Below are positions 1 through 10,611 of a stretch of 64,000 nt of DNA, piece after piece; position 1 is the stretch's first letter, and the number at the start of each line of letters is the position of its first letter. A program made the position numbers and the translations under genes. The notes under the pieces were generated by a model. The model was not told the DNA's origin, did not search any database, and saw nothing but the letters and a program-made list of their open reading frames with translations. Source of the stretch: Schistosoma haematobium (Eukaryota > Platyhelminthes > Trematoda > Strigeidida > Schistosomatidae); the NCBI RefSeq assembly GCF_000699445.3, contig NC_067198.1, positions 37,361,523-37,425,522 of the forward strand, given 5' to 3'.

Positions 1-459
1 CATCTGTTCCATATTAATTTGCATCTCAATGACTATATCGAAAAGTTCCAAACTGGATGCCCATATACCAATCAAAACTAATCAAATTTCAGTAAAAAGT
101 ATCAACAGTGGGATAATCCAATGCATTTCAAATTGAATTAACATTTGAATTGGTATATGCATAGCAAAGGCTTTAGCGAGGGTAAGAAAACAGGTCTCTC
201 TGTGTTTGTTAAGCTGTGATTTACCTAGCACATGACTATGAACGATTAGTTTGTTTTGATCGGATGATCTGTGCTTACAATATGTTTAATAATAAAACTT
301 TATATAAATCCATTTCTGCATCTTCTCGACCATCTCGACTGATGTTCATGAAGGCTAGTTCGACCAACGATAAATAAATCTTTGGGACAGCAGGTAAATT
401 GACGAAAACACATACAGTTCATCAGATGCAAGAGCTCATCCTTAACATCACCTCTGAAC
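1..459. other. AT-rich flank, nothing identified
   Basis: No open frame, repeat match or RNA signature was seen. It is the left flank of the LTR element, and its last four bases before 464 (AGTG, 460-463) are the left target-site duplication. Confidence 0.5.
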
Positions 460-463
460 AGTG

Positions 464-509
464 TGTAGCGGTAAATAAATCCCCAAAATAAATAGCACTA
501 AGTTTTCGA
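464..509 (+). repeat. LTR 5' fragment, 46 bp
   Basis: Identical to the first 46 bases of the complete LTRs at 3617 (+) and 2682 (-). It stops at GTTTTCGA (502-509), an 8-bp sequence that also occurs in the RT coding region it is fused to, so the junction has microhomology. Confidence 0.85.
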
Positions 510-1388
510 TATGTCGTCAGTAGCCATAGGGATTTGGTTATACGCTTTAACCAAGTCGATTTTCGAAAAGACAGTTGTACCTTTCAAGGTAGCTGTCAAA
601 TCGTGAATGTGAGGCAACGGGTAACGATCGGGAATGGTTTTCGCGTTCAATCGCCGATAGTCACCAGTTGGACGCCAATCGTTGCTGTCCTTTTTAGGGA
701 CCATGTGCAACGGAGATGCATATGGGCTACTTGACGGTCGTATGATTCCTAAGTCCATCATGTGATCGAATTCGTTTTTCGCTAACCTTAGCTTTTCAGG
801 AGCTAGTCGTCGTGCTTTAGAGAATACAGGTGGTCCTGTAGTCGTGATGTGATGTGTAACGTTGCTGGTTACACACGGTAGTTTCGGTTGAGTTTGTTGT
901 ATCCCAGGGTACTTATCGAGTAGTGGTTGATAGAGTGGGTCTATCATATGTTTAACTGTGACTGGGGATACTCTACAACCAGTAAAAGAAGTTACGCAAA
1001 CGGACAAATTAGTGTTCCCGTCTACTAGCCTCCGTTTGCGCGTATCGATGATCAGATTGTGGTGTTGTAGAAGATCCATACCAATGATTGGTATAGAAAC
1101 ATCTGCAACAACGAAAATCCAGTGTATGGGTTTGCGTAAACCCACGTTAAGGTAAACGTACCTTTTGCCATACGTAGCGATCGGTTTTCCGTTTGCCGCC
1201 TGTAAGTTTAGGGTCGATTCGTGTAGTCGGTCGTTAGGATTTGCTGGGAGAACGCTAACTCCTGCGCCAGTGTCGACGAGGTAGCGAACTCTCGTTGTCA
1301 CATCTGTGACGAATAACAGACGGCTTTGTTCGCCGGCTACGGTTGCCGTTAACGCGTGCCGGCTTGGAAGTTTCCCGAATTGTTTTTC
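498..1388 (-). CDS. pol: Pol fragment: aspartic protease and N-terminal reverse transcriptase (truncated)
   Basis: Minus-strand frame overlapping the end of gag. The frame is open from about 1388; the first GTG is at 1301 and no ATG is needed because Pol should be made by -1 frameshifting from gag. Protease active site LVDTGAG lies about 10 residues after that GTG, with the flap/GMDLL-like region about 65 residues later. RT then begins: the fingers segment has [17 protein letters not shown] and the first catalytic block reads [13 protein letters not shown]. The frame ends six codons after IPMA, where the sequence switches into an inverted LTR start and meets a stop. The YVDD box, RNase H and integrase are absent from this piece. 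Protease and RT families are certain; the fragment is inactive as RT. Confidence 0.9.
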   Translation of the reverse strand, partial: EKQFGKLPSRHALTATVAGEQSRLLFVTDVTTRVRYLVDTGAGVSVLPANPNDRLHESTLNLQAANGKPIATYGKRYVYLNVGLRKPIHWIFVVADVSIPIIGMDLLQHHNLIIDTRKRRLVDGNTNLSVCVTSFTGCRVSPVTVKHMIDPLYQPLLDKYPGIQQTQPKLPCVTSNVTHHITTTGPPVFSKARRLAPEKLRLAKNEFDHMMDLGIIRPSSSPYASPLHMVPKKDSNDWRPTGDYRRLNAKTIPDRYPLPHIHDLTATLKGTTVFSKIDLVKAYNQIPMATDDISKT

Positions 1389-2179
1389 GAATCAGTCGGT
1401 TTCGTGTTGGGAAAATTGCAGGGTTTTCTGCAATTTCTGGAAAACTTTCCATACTGGTTATGATACCAACACCAGTCGGGGTTATCTGTCTCTCGTGGTC
1501 TAGAGACAGATCGCTTACGAGAAATGCTTCTACGTGGTGTGCGCGATCTCTTACGGTCGGTACGAAGACTAAGATAACGCGTGAGTGTGTGACATAAGTC
1601 GGTTATATCATTCTGAGTCGTGTGAGGCTTTTCTTTGACTGAAAATACCTCGGTAGTAGAAGGTTTCGTAATTTCTAGAATGCGGTCGGCAGGTGCAGCT
1701 AGCTCGTCTAAGGCGTTGTTCTGGAACGAGACCAGAACTGCTTGCACCTGTTGGGGAAGTTTTGACAAGAGTTGTTTGAATAGACCTTCGTCGAAAGTTC
1801 TTAGGCCTATAACCTCTCTCATCCGTTGCAACATGTCCGTCGCAGAACCGTGTTGCAGGTCAATGTTATTGAAGAGTTGATCTAACCTTTGTCGATCGGT
1901 TAGGTCTCCTCGTTTAAGAATCGAGCGTTTTAAGATTTCGTAAGGATCGGAAACATCACTAGTAAACATACTAGGTGTTACGTACCTGTTGAATTCGCGC
2001 GGTAGTGCCTTGACTACTGCGAGGAATTGTGCACGTGTGTCGATCACGCCGTGCTCGGAGAAGTCGGCTTCTGCGTAGCAAAACCAGGCTTCGATGTTGT
2101 CGGGCCAGAAAGGCATCAGTTGAAACGAAGGTGGGGACAAAGTCTTAAGCTTGAGTATTTTAGGTGTCTGTTCAGTCAT
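1349..2179 (-). CDS. gag: Gag polyprotein with CHCC-type zinc knuckle
   Basis: A 276-residue minus-strand frame. The ATG at 2179 is chosen because the 42 upstream in-frame residues are hydrophobic, low-complexity leader sequence lying between the PBS and this methionine. Gag should form the particle that packages element RNA. The N-terminal half has the retrotransposon capsid pattern ([16 protein letters not shown] further on). A basic Arg/Ser-rich tract follows, then at residues 237-254 the knuckle C-x2-H-x9-C-x3-C, unlike the usual CCHC order and as reported for CsRn1-type elements. It ends 3 codons after FQAG with the pol frame overlapping in -1. The run GAAAAAC just upstream is a candidate slippery site. 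The frame is unbroken. Confidence 0.88.
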   Translation of the reverse strand: MTEQTPKILKLKTLSPPSFQLMPFWPDNIEAWFCYAEADFSEHGVIDTRAQFLAVVKALPREFNRYVTPSMFTSDVSDPYEILKRSILKRGDLTDRQRLDQLFNNIDLQHGSATDMLQRMREVIGLRTFDEGLFKQLLSKLPQQVQAVLVSFQNNALDELAAPADRILEITKPSTTEVFSVKEKPHTTQNDITDLCHTLTRYLSLRTDRKRSRTPRRSISRKRSVSRPRETDNPDWCWYHNQYGKFSRNCRKPCNFPNTKPTDSKNNSGNFQAGTR

Positions 2180-2342
2180 GATGAAGTATGAAGTACGATA
2201 ATGAACGAGGGGAAAAAATATATATATCCAAGAAAAAACACGAAAAAAAATCACGATGTTTAAAAAAAAATAAAAAATAAGGCAATGATATATAAAAAAT
2301 CCCAAAAAGGAACAGACTCACAGTTGCAATTAGGTGTACCAG

Positions 2343-2360
2343 ATCACGTCGGGCTCACCA
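2343..2360 (-). promoter_or_regulatory. Primer-binding site complementary to tRNA-Trp
   Basis: One base downstream of the minus-strand LTR, the sequence TGGTGAGCCCGACGTGAT matches the complement of the 3' end of animal tRNA-Trp (TGGTGACCCCGACGTGAT) with one mismatch. tRNA-Trp priming is a known trait of CsRn1-like elements. Confidence 0.75.
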
Positions 2361-2361
2361 A

Positions 2362-2682
2362 TGATGATGTCACAGGTATTCAGTGTTTGACAACGCTTCT
2401 ACCAGTAACACCTTCTAATATATTTCGTTCCCGCCCAGAGAAATCAAAAGACAGAGTCGAGGAGATCGGAAGAGTGTATTTGGCGATGACCAATATATCG
2501 GAATTCTCTGATCTAATCTGGCTAGCGATTGCGGTTGATGTTGAGCACGGCGTTACCACACGTGATCTGGTACGGATGCCTGACCGAGCGCCTTCAGCTA
2601 GATGAGTCCACTAAAACATATGGTCAGCATCCAATGTCGAAAACTTAGTGCTATTTATTTTGGGGATTTATTTACCGCTACA
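2362..2682 (-). repeat. Complete LTR, inverted copy (321 bp)
   Basis: Starts TGTAGCGG at 2682 and ends GACATCATCA at 2362 on the minus strand. By eye it is the same as the plus-strand LTR at 3617-3937, including the same 79-codon read-through frame. It lies directly upstream of the PBS, as a 5' LTR should, yet it also carries a polypurine tract on its outer side. Confidence 0.92.
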
Positions 2683-2696
2683 GATCACTCCCCCCC
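2683..2696 (-). promoter_or_regulatory. Polypurine tract attached to the inverted LTR
   Basis: On the minus strand GGGGGGGAGTGATC precedes the LTR, identical to the 14 bases before the plus-strand LTR (3603-3616). Beyond these 14 bases the flanks differ. A polypurine tract belongs upstream of a 3' LTR, so its presence beside an LTR-PBS-gag block is anomalous. Confidence 0.7.
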
Positions 2697-3164
2697 ATGA
2701 ACATGGATCTAACCTCCTACACGAACAGGCTTACAAACGCAATGCGTTCAGTTAAACCTGCTTTCACTCGACCTCAATCAACTGATGTTTTCGTTCAACC
2801 TGACTTACGATATAGTACACACGTTTTCGTTCGTCGAGACTCGCATCGACGACCATTCGAATTAGCATACGAAGGACCCTTCAAAGTTCTTCAACGTGAA
2901 TCTAAGTACGATATAGTCGATAAGAACGGAACCAACGATAGCATCAGCATCGATCGCTTAAAGGCAGCGTATTTAGAAGGAAATCCTATCTACGTGGATT
3001 TTCCTTCGGTACAATCGAACGACACGACTCCGACACTTATAATACCTCATCCGACAACCAACACACACGAAGATACTTCGACAGTATCCGAAAATAAACT
3101 TAAAACGACGCGTTCTGGAAGAAGGGTGAGATTTCCAGAACATTTAAACGACTATTGCACGTAA
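2697..3164 (+). CDS. Integrase C-terminal domain (GPY/F module), truncated
   Basis: A 155-residue frame that begins right at the inversion junction; the ATG at 2697 may be fortuitous. Residues 40-62 contain STHVFVRRDS and YEGPFKVL, the GPY/F module at the end of Ty3/gypsy integrases. SISIDRLKAAY follows at about 82-92, and the C-terminus ends in a basic SGRRVRFPE motif. The HHCC zinc finger and DDE core are missing. The protein is related to the integrase of the second element at 8334-9613, which has the same module and tail, but the two are clearly different elements. Confidence 0.85.
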   Translation: MNMDLTSYTNRLTNAMRSVKPAFTRPQSTDVFVQPDLRYSTHVFVRRDSHRRPFELAYEGPFKVLQRESKYDIVDKNGTNDSISIDRLKAAYLEGNPIYVDFPSVQSNDTTPTLIIPHPTTNTHEDTSTVSENKLKTTRSGRRVRFPEHLNDYCT

Positions 3165-3616
3165 GGCACTTCTCGACATTGTATATTATTTTTTTTAAAG
3201 AAAAACAATTTTAATATGCTTATATATTTTTATTTCTATTTAAAAAAAAACAACAAAAAAAACAATTTTTTTTAACGCTATTACGTGTTCATGAGTTTAT
3301 TTTCCATTTTTTTTCTCTGACATTGTTCTTTTACACACATACGAGTGTATTTCGACATGCACTTACATTTTATTTTTTCTTTTCCAGGACGGCTGGAAAA
3401 GAACGATGACGTTTATGAGGATCCGAAATTTTCATTGTACATTTTCTTTTTTTACTATGTTGAACCTCCGTCCCATATAGTAAGGAAAGACGACCGGACG
3501 CTGCTAAATTTAGTAAGCTATCAGAAGAGTGTTTACCAACGACAAAATCGTTGGGTTTAAACTTCTGGCTGGCCACGTCTTAGGGTCGTCACTGCCCCAC
3601 TAGGGGGGGAGTGATC
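3165..3616 (+). other. LTR-element 3' untranslated region and polypurine tract
   Basis: Non-coding stretch rich in T and A runs between the integrase stop and the 3' LTR. It ends in the polypurine tract GGGGGGGAGTGATC at 3603-3616, the expected primer for plus-strand DNA synthesis. Confidence 0.75.
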
Positions 3617-3937
3617 TGTAGCGGTAAATAAATCCCCAAAATAAATAGCACTAAGTTTTCGACATTGGATGCTGACCATATGTTTTAGTGGACTCATCTA
3701 GCTGAAGGCGCTCGGTCAGGCATCCGTACCAGATCACGTGTGGTAACGCCGTGCTCAACATCAACCGCAATCGCTAGCCAGATTAGATCAGAGAATTCCG
3801 ATATATTGGTCATCGCCAAATACACTCTTCCGATCTCCTCGACTCTGTCTTTTGATTTCTCTGGGCGGGAACGAAATATATTAGAAGGTGTTACTGGTAG
3901 AAGCGTTGTCAAACACTGAATACCTGTGACATCATCA
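3617..3937 (+). repeat. Complete 3' LTR (321 bp)
   Basis: Begins TGTAGCGG after the polypurine tract and ends CATCA; followed by AGTG (3938-3941), the same four bases that precede 464. Confidence 0.92.
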
Positions 3938-3941
3938 AGTG

Positions 3942-6900
3942 AATAAGTGAACTGGGCCAACTTGAAGGTTGCTGTAAAGAAGATTGTTCTGAGAGAGTTA
4001 GAAGTTACCCTTTTAAAACTTTCGTCAGATCTATCAATTTCGGAATCAGTATTCATGTAAAGTGCTTACTTTGTCACAGAGTTTATTGATAGTTATGGAG
4101 GGTTGGGCTTCATATTGCTGTCCACGAATCTCGGTAGAAATCTGTTTTTAATATGTTTTTTTAAAGACCTAAATCTTCGCATGTCATATTAAGACTATAA
4201 ATTCGTCGAATTTATGTGCTGAGAAATATAATGTTATCTTTCCTCTTACTAATAAGAAACTTACTAAAAGTTAAGCATGTTTTTCAAACAAAAATTTTAT
4301 TGTAGGATAACAGTTGTGGAAGAATTGAAGAAAAATTTCCAATCTCATTTATTATCACAACTGACCATAGTATCATCTGAACGTATTTAATCGAGATGGA
4401 TTGTTGTCTCTAATTAATTGTTTTCTAAAGTGGCCATGAAGCACTTTCATCTTGATGGATCAATAGAGGATTCCACAGTTATGCCATCCTTTAGTCTGTC
4501 GATTGTCGTAGAAATGAAATAAACGTGCATTGCTATAAAAACTCCCTTTCATATGAAACTGTATACTGATATTTGTCATATCATCATCGATGTATCTCAA
4601 TATAAAGTAAATGGCGTCTGCAAGTAGTACTTTAGGGTAGCTAACTCAACATGAAGTATAATCATATTTGATATTAACTTATTTTATGTAATGAAATATT
4701 TTAAAAGTGTGTAGAGCTACATCTTCCCACGGGCTCCATAAGATCTACTAGCCGTCTTGCTAAGAAACGTTAAGGAGAGCAAGAAATGGACAGAGAAGTA
4801 ACTTGGATTTGGGTGCTTACGATGAATAGTATGATTTTGACATCATTGAGTCTGTTATACACGTAAATAAAATTGTTAATTACTTGATTCCTTCTTTATT
4901 TCTTGAATTATTTCAGTAGCCTATTTTCCTATCATTTCATTAACGTGTTTAGAGGAGTTAATGCTAGTTGACCATAGATTTGTTATTTTGCCATCAAAGA
5001 GTATTTGGTCCGTCAGAACTACCCTTACAGTTTTGTCACGATATGTTATCAACAGGTTTTAACCGTTTCTAGGCAGTGTAAGTCATTTCCTGTGAGCTTA
5101 AGTCGAAAGATATTTGACTTTGCATTCTATGTACCATTGTAGTAAACAAGAACATGAGTGGGAACAGTCGAATGTATTTGAATACAAAATTACAGAATAT
5201 TTCACTAAAATCTGATAACTATACACTTAACACGTAATTTACAAAAATATCAATCTGTTGTCTTAAGCTTGACTATTTCTTTTGCAAATATCAGTCCGTC
5301 TTCTCAGACTTCATTGTTCCTGCATTTTCATACCAATTGTTTTCCTTTCCCGTTCTTTTCTTTCCGATGTTCTACTGAAATACATTATATTCCTGACCAT
5401 TGTTATATACTGCATATGTGGATATAAGTAGATCACACCACACCGTTACTTGTTGTAACTATCAAGATGGATGAAGTTAAAGCATGGAATATGTGGTCGG
5501 AGACAGTGTTTAATTTGTTTATTAGATTGAATAGATTTTCGCACAAAAATCAATTATGTAGACATTCTTAAAGGGCACGGACTGGCGGGTAAGCCACGGA
5601 TTTTCGCGCACACGTTACATATTGTCGTGGATTTTTTGTGTCGTTATTTATCAGCTATTAACAGGCTTTTTTGCATGACACATCAATTTCTGTATTGCTA
5701 GTGCTTGTAACATAGTTTTTATTCCAATTTATTGGCAGTTTGACGTATTTCTTGCTCACCACGTAAGTAAATCTGAAGTTAGCTTAATATAGTTATTTGT
5801 AACAATACAAACTCAAGCAAGTAAAGTTCACCGTGTTTATAGTCAAAAAATACATCACAGATTGAGTTTTCATGAAAATGAACCGTAAAATCTTTTACAT
5901 ATGGTTCACCTCCTTGATTGCGGTGACGGTGAACATGGATGTCGGTAGTTGTTTATAAAATGTAAGTAGAAGCAATCAAGCGTTAACCTAATTGTGAATA
6001 TTATATAACTTGTTTGTATTTAGCCATAAACAGTCATATCCATTAGAGGTACCATTGTTTTGTACTGAAGTGACATAATTATGTAACGTATCTGAGAAAA
6101 ATTATGTGAGTGACAATTGACGTTTATAGTGTTGTTCAGCGGCTTTGTGAACGTCTGCAGTAATATTGTATAACACCACATCAAGTAGGAACAAAATCTT
6201 CATGAGTAAAACGATCGGTGTTTCTTTTGAGCATGGTGACACAACCATGTTTTTTAGTTAATACTGATTTGTGACGTGTCTGTTATAGGGTTCACAAATG
6301 AGTTATTATAAACTCTTCACTCCGTCTCGGTAATACAGTTGTTGTGTTACTTAGGAAGTTATGAATGAATGTCACTACTTGTTAATAAAAGACTTATAGG
6401 CACAGTCTGTTACTTGCTATTTGAATAACTTATTGAATATGATACTGAGAACAAAGTTTAATTGTTTGTCTCAAAACGGATTTGTTGTTTTTCAGAATAG
6501 TATGAAGCTTATGGAATTTAGGATTACGGAAGATCGTGTGGAAAACCGGTTTACAAGTTTACGATAACTGTTTTATATTGCCTACTGCTATGTTCACTCA
6601 TCTAATGAATTATTTAAATATAAATATGACAACCATACGCAGTGTTTTACATTATAAATCCTGTAAGGTTGTATAATTATGGTCTAAATAAAGCCAAAAC
6701 AAATATTGACGCAGAATCATGTGACTGCATTACATTTCGTGGTTTCTCACAAGTTGCATACAACTGAATATGCATTATAATTTAAGATTGAGGGAAGAAA
6801 TAGTATGAAAGATAATAAAAAGCAAAGAATTGGAATGACCTAGGTTATCAATAATAACTATACATATGTATATGCTTGAACAGGTCAAAGGTCATTTGAT

Positions 6901-8062
6901 GTTAGACTTAAGGGAACATAAAGGATGGGTGGTGTAATAGTCGAGTGAAGTTCAGAAGCATACAAGATAAATTGTGTGATAATTCTAGATGTAATGAATA
7001 AATCAGTGAATTAAGAACTAATAAGATAAGTGAAGACAATCTGAAGAGTTAACATAATTTAGCAAAGAAGTGTGAGTGGAAGGGTGGTCTAAGGATTACG
7101 TAATCCATCTTATCAGGGAACTAGCTGCATGAAATTGTCTAGTTCCATACTAATACTAACTTGATAATGGACGTAATCTGACAACGAAAAATATGTAAGG
7201 CGGTTGTTTAATCTGTAAGGTTTTACGTGGAAGTCGCATTGTTGTTTTATTTGACTCGTTGATTCATCACAATGAACAACGATATAACGCTAAATTCTAA
7301 CGACAGTTCGTAACTAATACAGTAGTACAAATTCGTAATTTTCACACACAATTATTCGTTAAAGCGATTGGTTAACCTCCCCATGAAAGTATGAAGAAGA
7401 CGAAAATAAAAAAATGAGAAAAAGTTTATTGATTTTTCATGACTACTAAAGTGGAAAGATAAGTTTACAAGTTGTATAAATAGTGGTATAAAATAAAGCC
7501 ACAAAGAACTGTTAATCGTAAACCTGCTGTCTAGCTGTTTATAATTCTTAAGTAAAAATTGTAGACTTTTCTCTCCACCTGATTCGCAAAGCGTTCACCA
7601 TATTTCTCAACAATTTGTTGTTTGCACATTCTTTGGAGCCGTTGAAGTTGTATATATTCTTTACTCCGTCTCCGTAATGAAATTGCTGTGTTGTTTTGTA
7701 AGTTGTGCGTATTGTCTAATTTCCATCTGCAGCAACACCTAAGAAGTTGATGAGCTATGCAGTTTATATTTTATAATTTACCCATTATCTCCTTGAATTT
7801 ATCCAAAATCCACGTAACATCGGCACGCTTTTCTTTTTGTGTCCATGCAAACATAACAGTTCGACCTCGACCCCAATTGTCTGTCACCACTAACTGGAAT
7901 AATGAATATCTACATAGTAGAACAAAACGAAAATCATATTCACTTTTTATTATTAGTTTTATAAGTAGAATCAATACACACGACTTCGGGATATTGATTG
8001 TACAGCCGTATCTGATCATAACTGCTGAAGCATATCGCCGTCATACATCCATTTTCTGCATG
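3942..8062. other. AT-rich intergenic or intronic DNA
   Basis: No supportable gene. Two diverged copies of a roughly 60-bp segment containing CTCCGTCTC(G/C)GTAAT lie at about 6306-6370 and 7650-7710 in the same orientation, so part of this stretch may be an old repeat. Frames at 7757-8071 and 7771-8019 show no recognisable domain. Confidence 0.4.
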
Positions 8063-8066
8063 CTCT

Positions 8067-8333
8067 TGTAGTGACTCACGTTTATCACGAGAACACGACT
8101 GGTTTAATAAAAACAATTATTATTATAACCAACTGTACCAGTGTTTGTTTTAATGTGCTTTTGTTTAACTGTGCTAATTATAGCCATTTTGTGCTTCCAT
8201 TACCTTCCATCATTGTTCCGCGGTTTTTGGTACTGTTCGCACGTACTCCTGTCTTCTGCTTCCACTTGTACCATTCCTTGGCACGATCTCGGTATTCGTT
8301 CAATACCACGAGATCGCCAACGAAATAAATCTG
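8067..8333 (+). repeat. 5' LTR, truncated at its 3' side
   Basis: Matches 10174-10440 base for base as far as I can compare. After AAATAAATCTG the two copies diverge, marking the internal deletion junction at 8333/8334. Confidence 0.9.
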
Positions 8334-9613
8334 CTTATCGCCGTCTCGTTTTCGATGCCCTGCATGGATTATCTCACCCAGGTATCGCAGCTACATTACG
8401 CCTCATAGCTGCACGATACGTCTGGCCGTCCATGAATAAAGATGTTCGTATGTGGGCTAAGCAATGCTTACAATGTCAACGATCAAAAGTGCACAGGCAC
8501 GTAGCCGCCCCCCTCGGTACATTCGCTACGCCTGATGCTCGCTTCGATCACGTTCACTTAGACATTGTAGGACCACTGCCACCATCGCACGGGTATGATC
8601 ACACACTCACGTGCATCGACCGCTTCACCAGATGGCCCGAAGCTATACCCATCACGTCTATCACGGCGGAGACAGTTGCTCACCGTTTCGTAGAACGATG
8701 GATAGCTCTATATGGTTGTCCCTCGACTGTCACGACTGACCGAGGACAACAATTTGAGTCCGCACTATTCTCCTCACTTACTCGGCTGCTTGGTACGGAA
8801 CGAATACGCACTACCGCCTACCATCCAGCTTCAAACGGTTTAGTTGAAAGGTTTCACCGGCAACTTAAAAGTGCTCTTCGAGCACACGAAAACGACGACT
8901 GGTACGAAACCTTACCGCTCGTTCTTTTAGGTATCAGAACGAGTTTAAAGGCAGATATCCAATGTTCCGCCGCTGAACTGGTATACGGCACGACATTGCG
9001 TCTGCCCGGGGAATTCTTCACACCACGGAGCAGACCTAATTTCGCTAAATCAGACTACGTCCAACGACTGTCTGCATTTATGCGAACGCTGCCTCCGGTG
9101 TCAACTCGGATACAACATCGACAGGTCGCTCTCCCTCGAGAGTTATCTACCTGTTCACATGTTTTCATACGAGTAGATTCGGTACGCAAACCTTTGCAAC
9201 AACCTTACGAAGGCCCTTTTCGCGTGATCGCTCGTCACGAAAAGACCTTCAAGGTTGATCGACACGGCCGCGTCGAGATCATCAGCATTGATCGTCTCAA
9301 ACCAGCACACGTCGATGACAGTGCCCTATCTGATAACCTGAGACTCAATGCTAGACCTATCAAACCTACTAGCGGGATCCTCAAACCATCTTCAGGTCCC
9401 ACGCTAGATACATCTGAGACCTCATTCTCACGTCCCAGTCAACAGCACGCGTCATCTGCAACGTCTACGGATGAGACGACAGTCTCACGTCCAGATCAGC
9501 AGACCACGCCGCCCTTGACTTCGGATGAGATTGCAGGCTCACGCGACGCGAACGAGACTATCGTCTCACGTTCCGGTCGCCGAGTATGGTTACCCGTACG
9601 CTTCCTCGACTAG
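8334..9613 (+). CDS. Integrase (HHCC zinc finger, DD35E core, GPY/F module)
   Basis: The open frame starts at 8141, but its first 64 residues are translated LTR; real integrase sequence starts near 8334 and would originally have been the C-terminal part of Pol. Numbering from the ATG at 8141: zinc finger H75, H79, C109, C112; catalytic D141 (HLDIVGP), D200 (TTDRGQQFES) and E236 (SNGLVERFH), so the D-E spacing is the standard 35. The GPY/F module is YEGPF at about 356-360, followed by SIDRLKPAH. The tail from about 405 to 485 holds degenerate tandem units around DET-VSRP-QQ and ends SGRRVWLPVRF. No stop or frameshift interrupts it. All catalytic residues are present, but no promoter-to-start arrangement for independent expression is evident except the truncated LTR. 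Confidence 0.92.
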
Positions 9614-10173
9614 TCGCACAGTCGACAACCGATACGGTGTAGGAATCTTCCTATGCTACTTGCATGCTACACTCTTCTCTTTTTTTGATTTTCTTTTTGT
9701 TTCCTGAGCCCTCGCCCTCGACCATCTCCGTTTGGTTCCGTCGACTTCAGTCAACTTTGGCGAAAGCTGGATTGGCCACCCATGCTCTTGTCAACGCACT
9801 CAGTCGATATATTGGTTTCGAATGCTTGGCATACGCTTGGTCTCTAACTTGGTCGTTATGGTCGCTTCTGGTCTTTTGGCTCAACGTGGTTTCGTCCTTC
9901 GTCTGCAGCGTTTCTGGTCCGCATTCCCTACGAACGCAATCTTCAGATTCTGGATACAAACCACTCTCGTGTAGCATACCAACTCAAGCGATAACTACAA
10001 CACATCGCTCCTGGTACCGTTCTCCGAAAATGACCTTCGTTGGCAACTCGACGATCAACTATCGCTTTCCTGTTCGCCAATCTTTCCGTCCTACAATCGC
10101 TCGTCGGCCGATCAGTCCCACGATTCAAACCACTTTTTATCGAAAGTGTAAACCCTTTCTAGCGGGGGGCTCC
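9614..10173 (+). other. 3' untranslated region and polypurine tract of the second LTR element
   Basis: Non-coding element sequence, higher in GC than the surroundings. It ends in AGCGGGGGGCTCC (10161-10173), the polypurine tract directly before the LTR start TGTAG. The open frames in it (for example 9664-10260) show no domain and run into the LTR, so I do not call them. Confidence 0.7.
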
Positions 10174-10530
10174 TGTAGTGACTCACGTTTATCACGAGAA
10201 CACGACTGGTTTAATAAAAACAATTATTATTATAACCAACTGTACCAGTGTTTGTTTTAATGTGCTTTTGTTTAACTGTGCTAATTATAGCCATTTTGTG
10301 CTTCCATTACCTTCCATCATTGTTCCGCGGTTTTTGGTACTGTTCGCACGTACTCCTGTCTTCTGCTTCCACTTGTACCATTCCTTGGCACGATCTCGGT
10401 ATTCGTTCAATACCACGAGATCGCCAACGAAATAAATCTGGTTACGTTCGATCCTCGCCTTCTGATTTGTCTGGCACGTGTTTCTGGGTAGCGGTGTTCA
10501 CAGTTAATCTCAACTCGACGCCACGCTACA
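10174..10530 (+). repeat. Complete 3' LTR (357 bp)
   Basis: Begins TGTAGTGACTCACG and ends CCACGCTACA. The end is set by the TGTAG/CTACA inverted termini and by CTCT at 10531-10534 matching 8063-8066. Comparing only the two LTR copies would wrongly end it at 10440. Confidence 0.82.
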
Positions 10531-10611
10531 CTCTCTAACTTCACCGTTTTGTCGCATCATCTGCAATACCTGCTTCCGAGTCCAACCTGAAATATATTTA
10601 TATACACTTAC

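Larger units (their letters stand above)
464..3937. mobile_element. Rearranged Ty3/gypsy LTR retrotransposon, CsRn1-like, integrated as one unit
   Basis: The outer ends are LTR ends in plus orientation: 464 starts TGTAGCGG and 3937 ends CATCA. The unit is flanked by a 4-bp direct repeat AGTG (460-463 and 3938-3941). In order it holds a 46-bp LTR start (+); an inverted block of RT, protease, gag, PBS, complete LTR and polypurine tract (all reading minus, 510-2696); then integrase C-terminus, polypurine tract and complete LTR (all plus). The two 321-bp LTRs look identical by eye, so the insertion is young. RNase H, most of RT and the integrase core are missing. The tRNA-Trp-like PBS and CHCC Gag finger are known of the CsRn1 clade; clade placement is inference. 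It cannot be autonomous. Confidence 0.85.
8067..10530 (+). mobile_element. Internally deleted Ty3/gypsy LTR retrotransposon with intact integrase frame
   Basis: The right LTR (10174-10530) starts TGTAG and ends CTACA, a perfect terminal inverted pair. The 4 bases CTCT flank the element at 8063-8066 and 10531-10534. The left LTR stops after 267 of 357 bp and runs straight into integrase, so the rest of U5, PBS, gag, protease, RT and RNase H are gone. Where the two LTR copies overlap they look identical. The related but distinct element at 464-3937 uses the same 4-bp duplication size. It is non-autonomous for reverse transcription. Confidence 0.85.

Noticed and set aside
9664..10260. A 198-residue frame in the 3' region of the second LTR element
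   Set aside because: No envelope-like signal peptide, cysteine pattern or other domain; it runs into the LTR and is probably chance in a GC-richer stretch.
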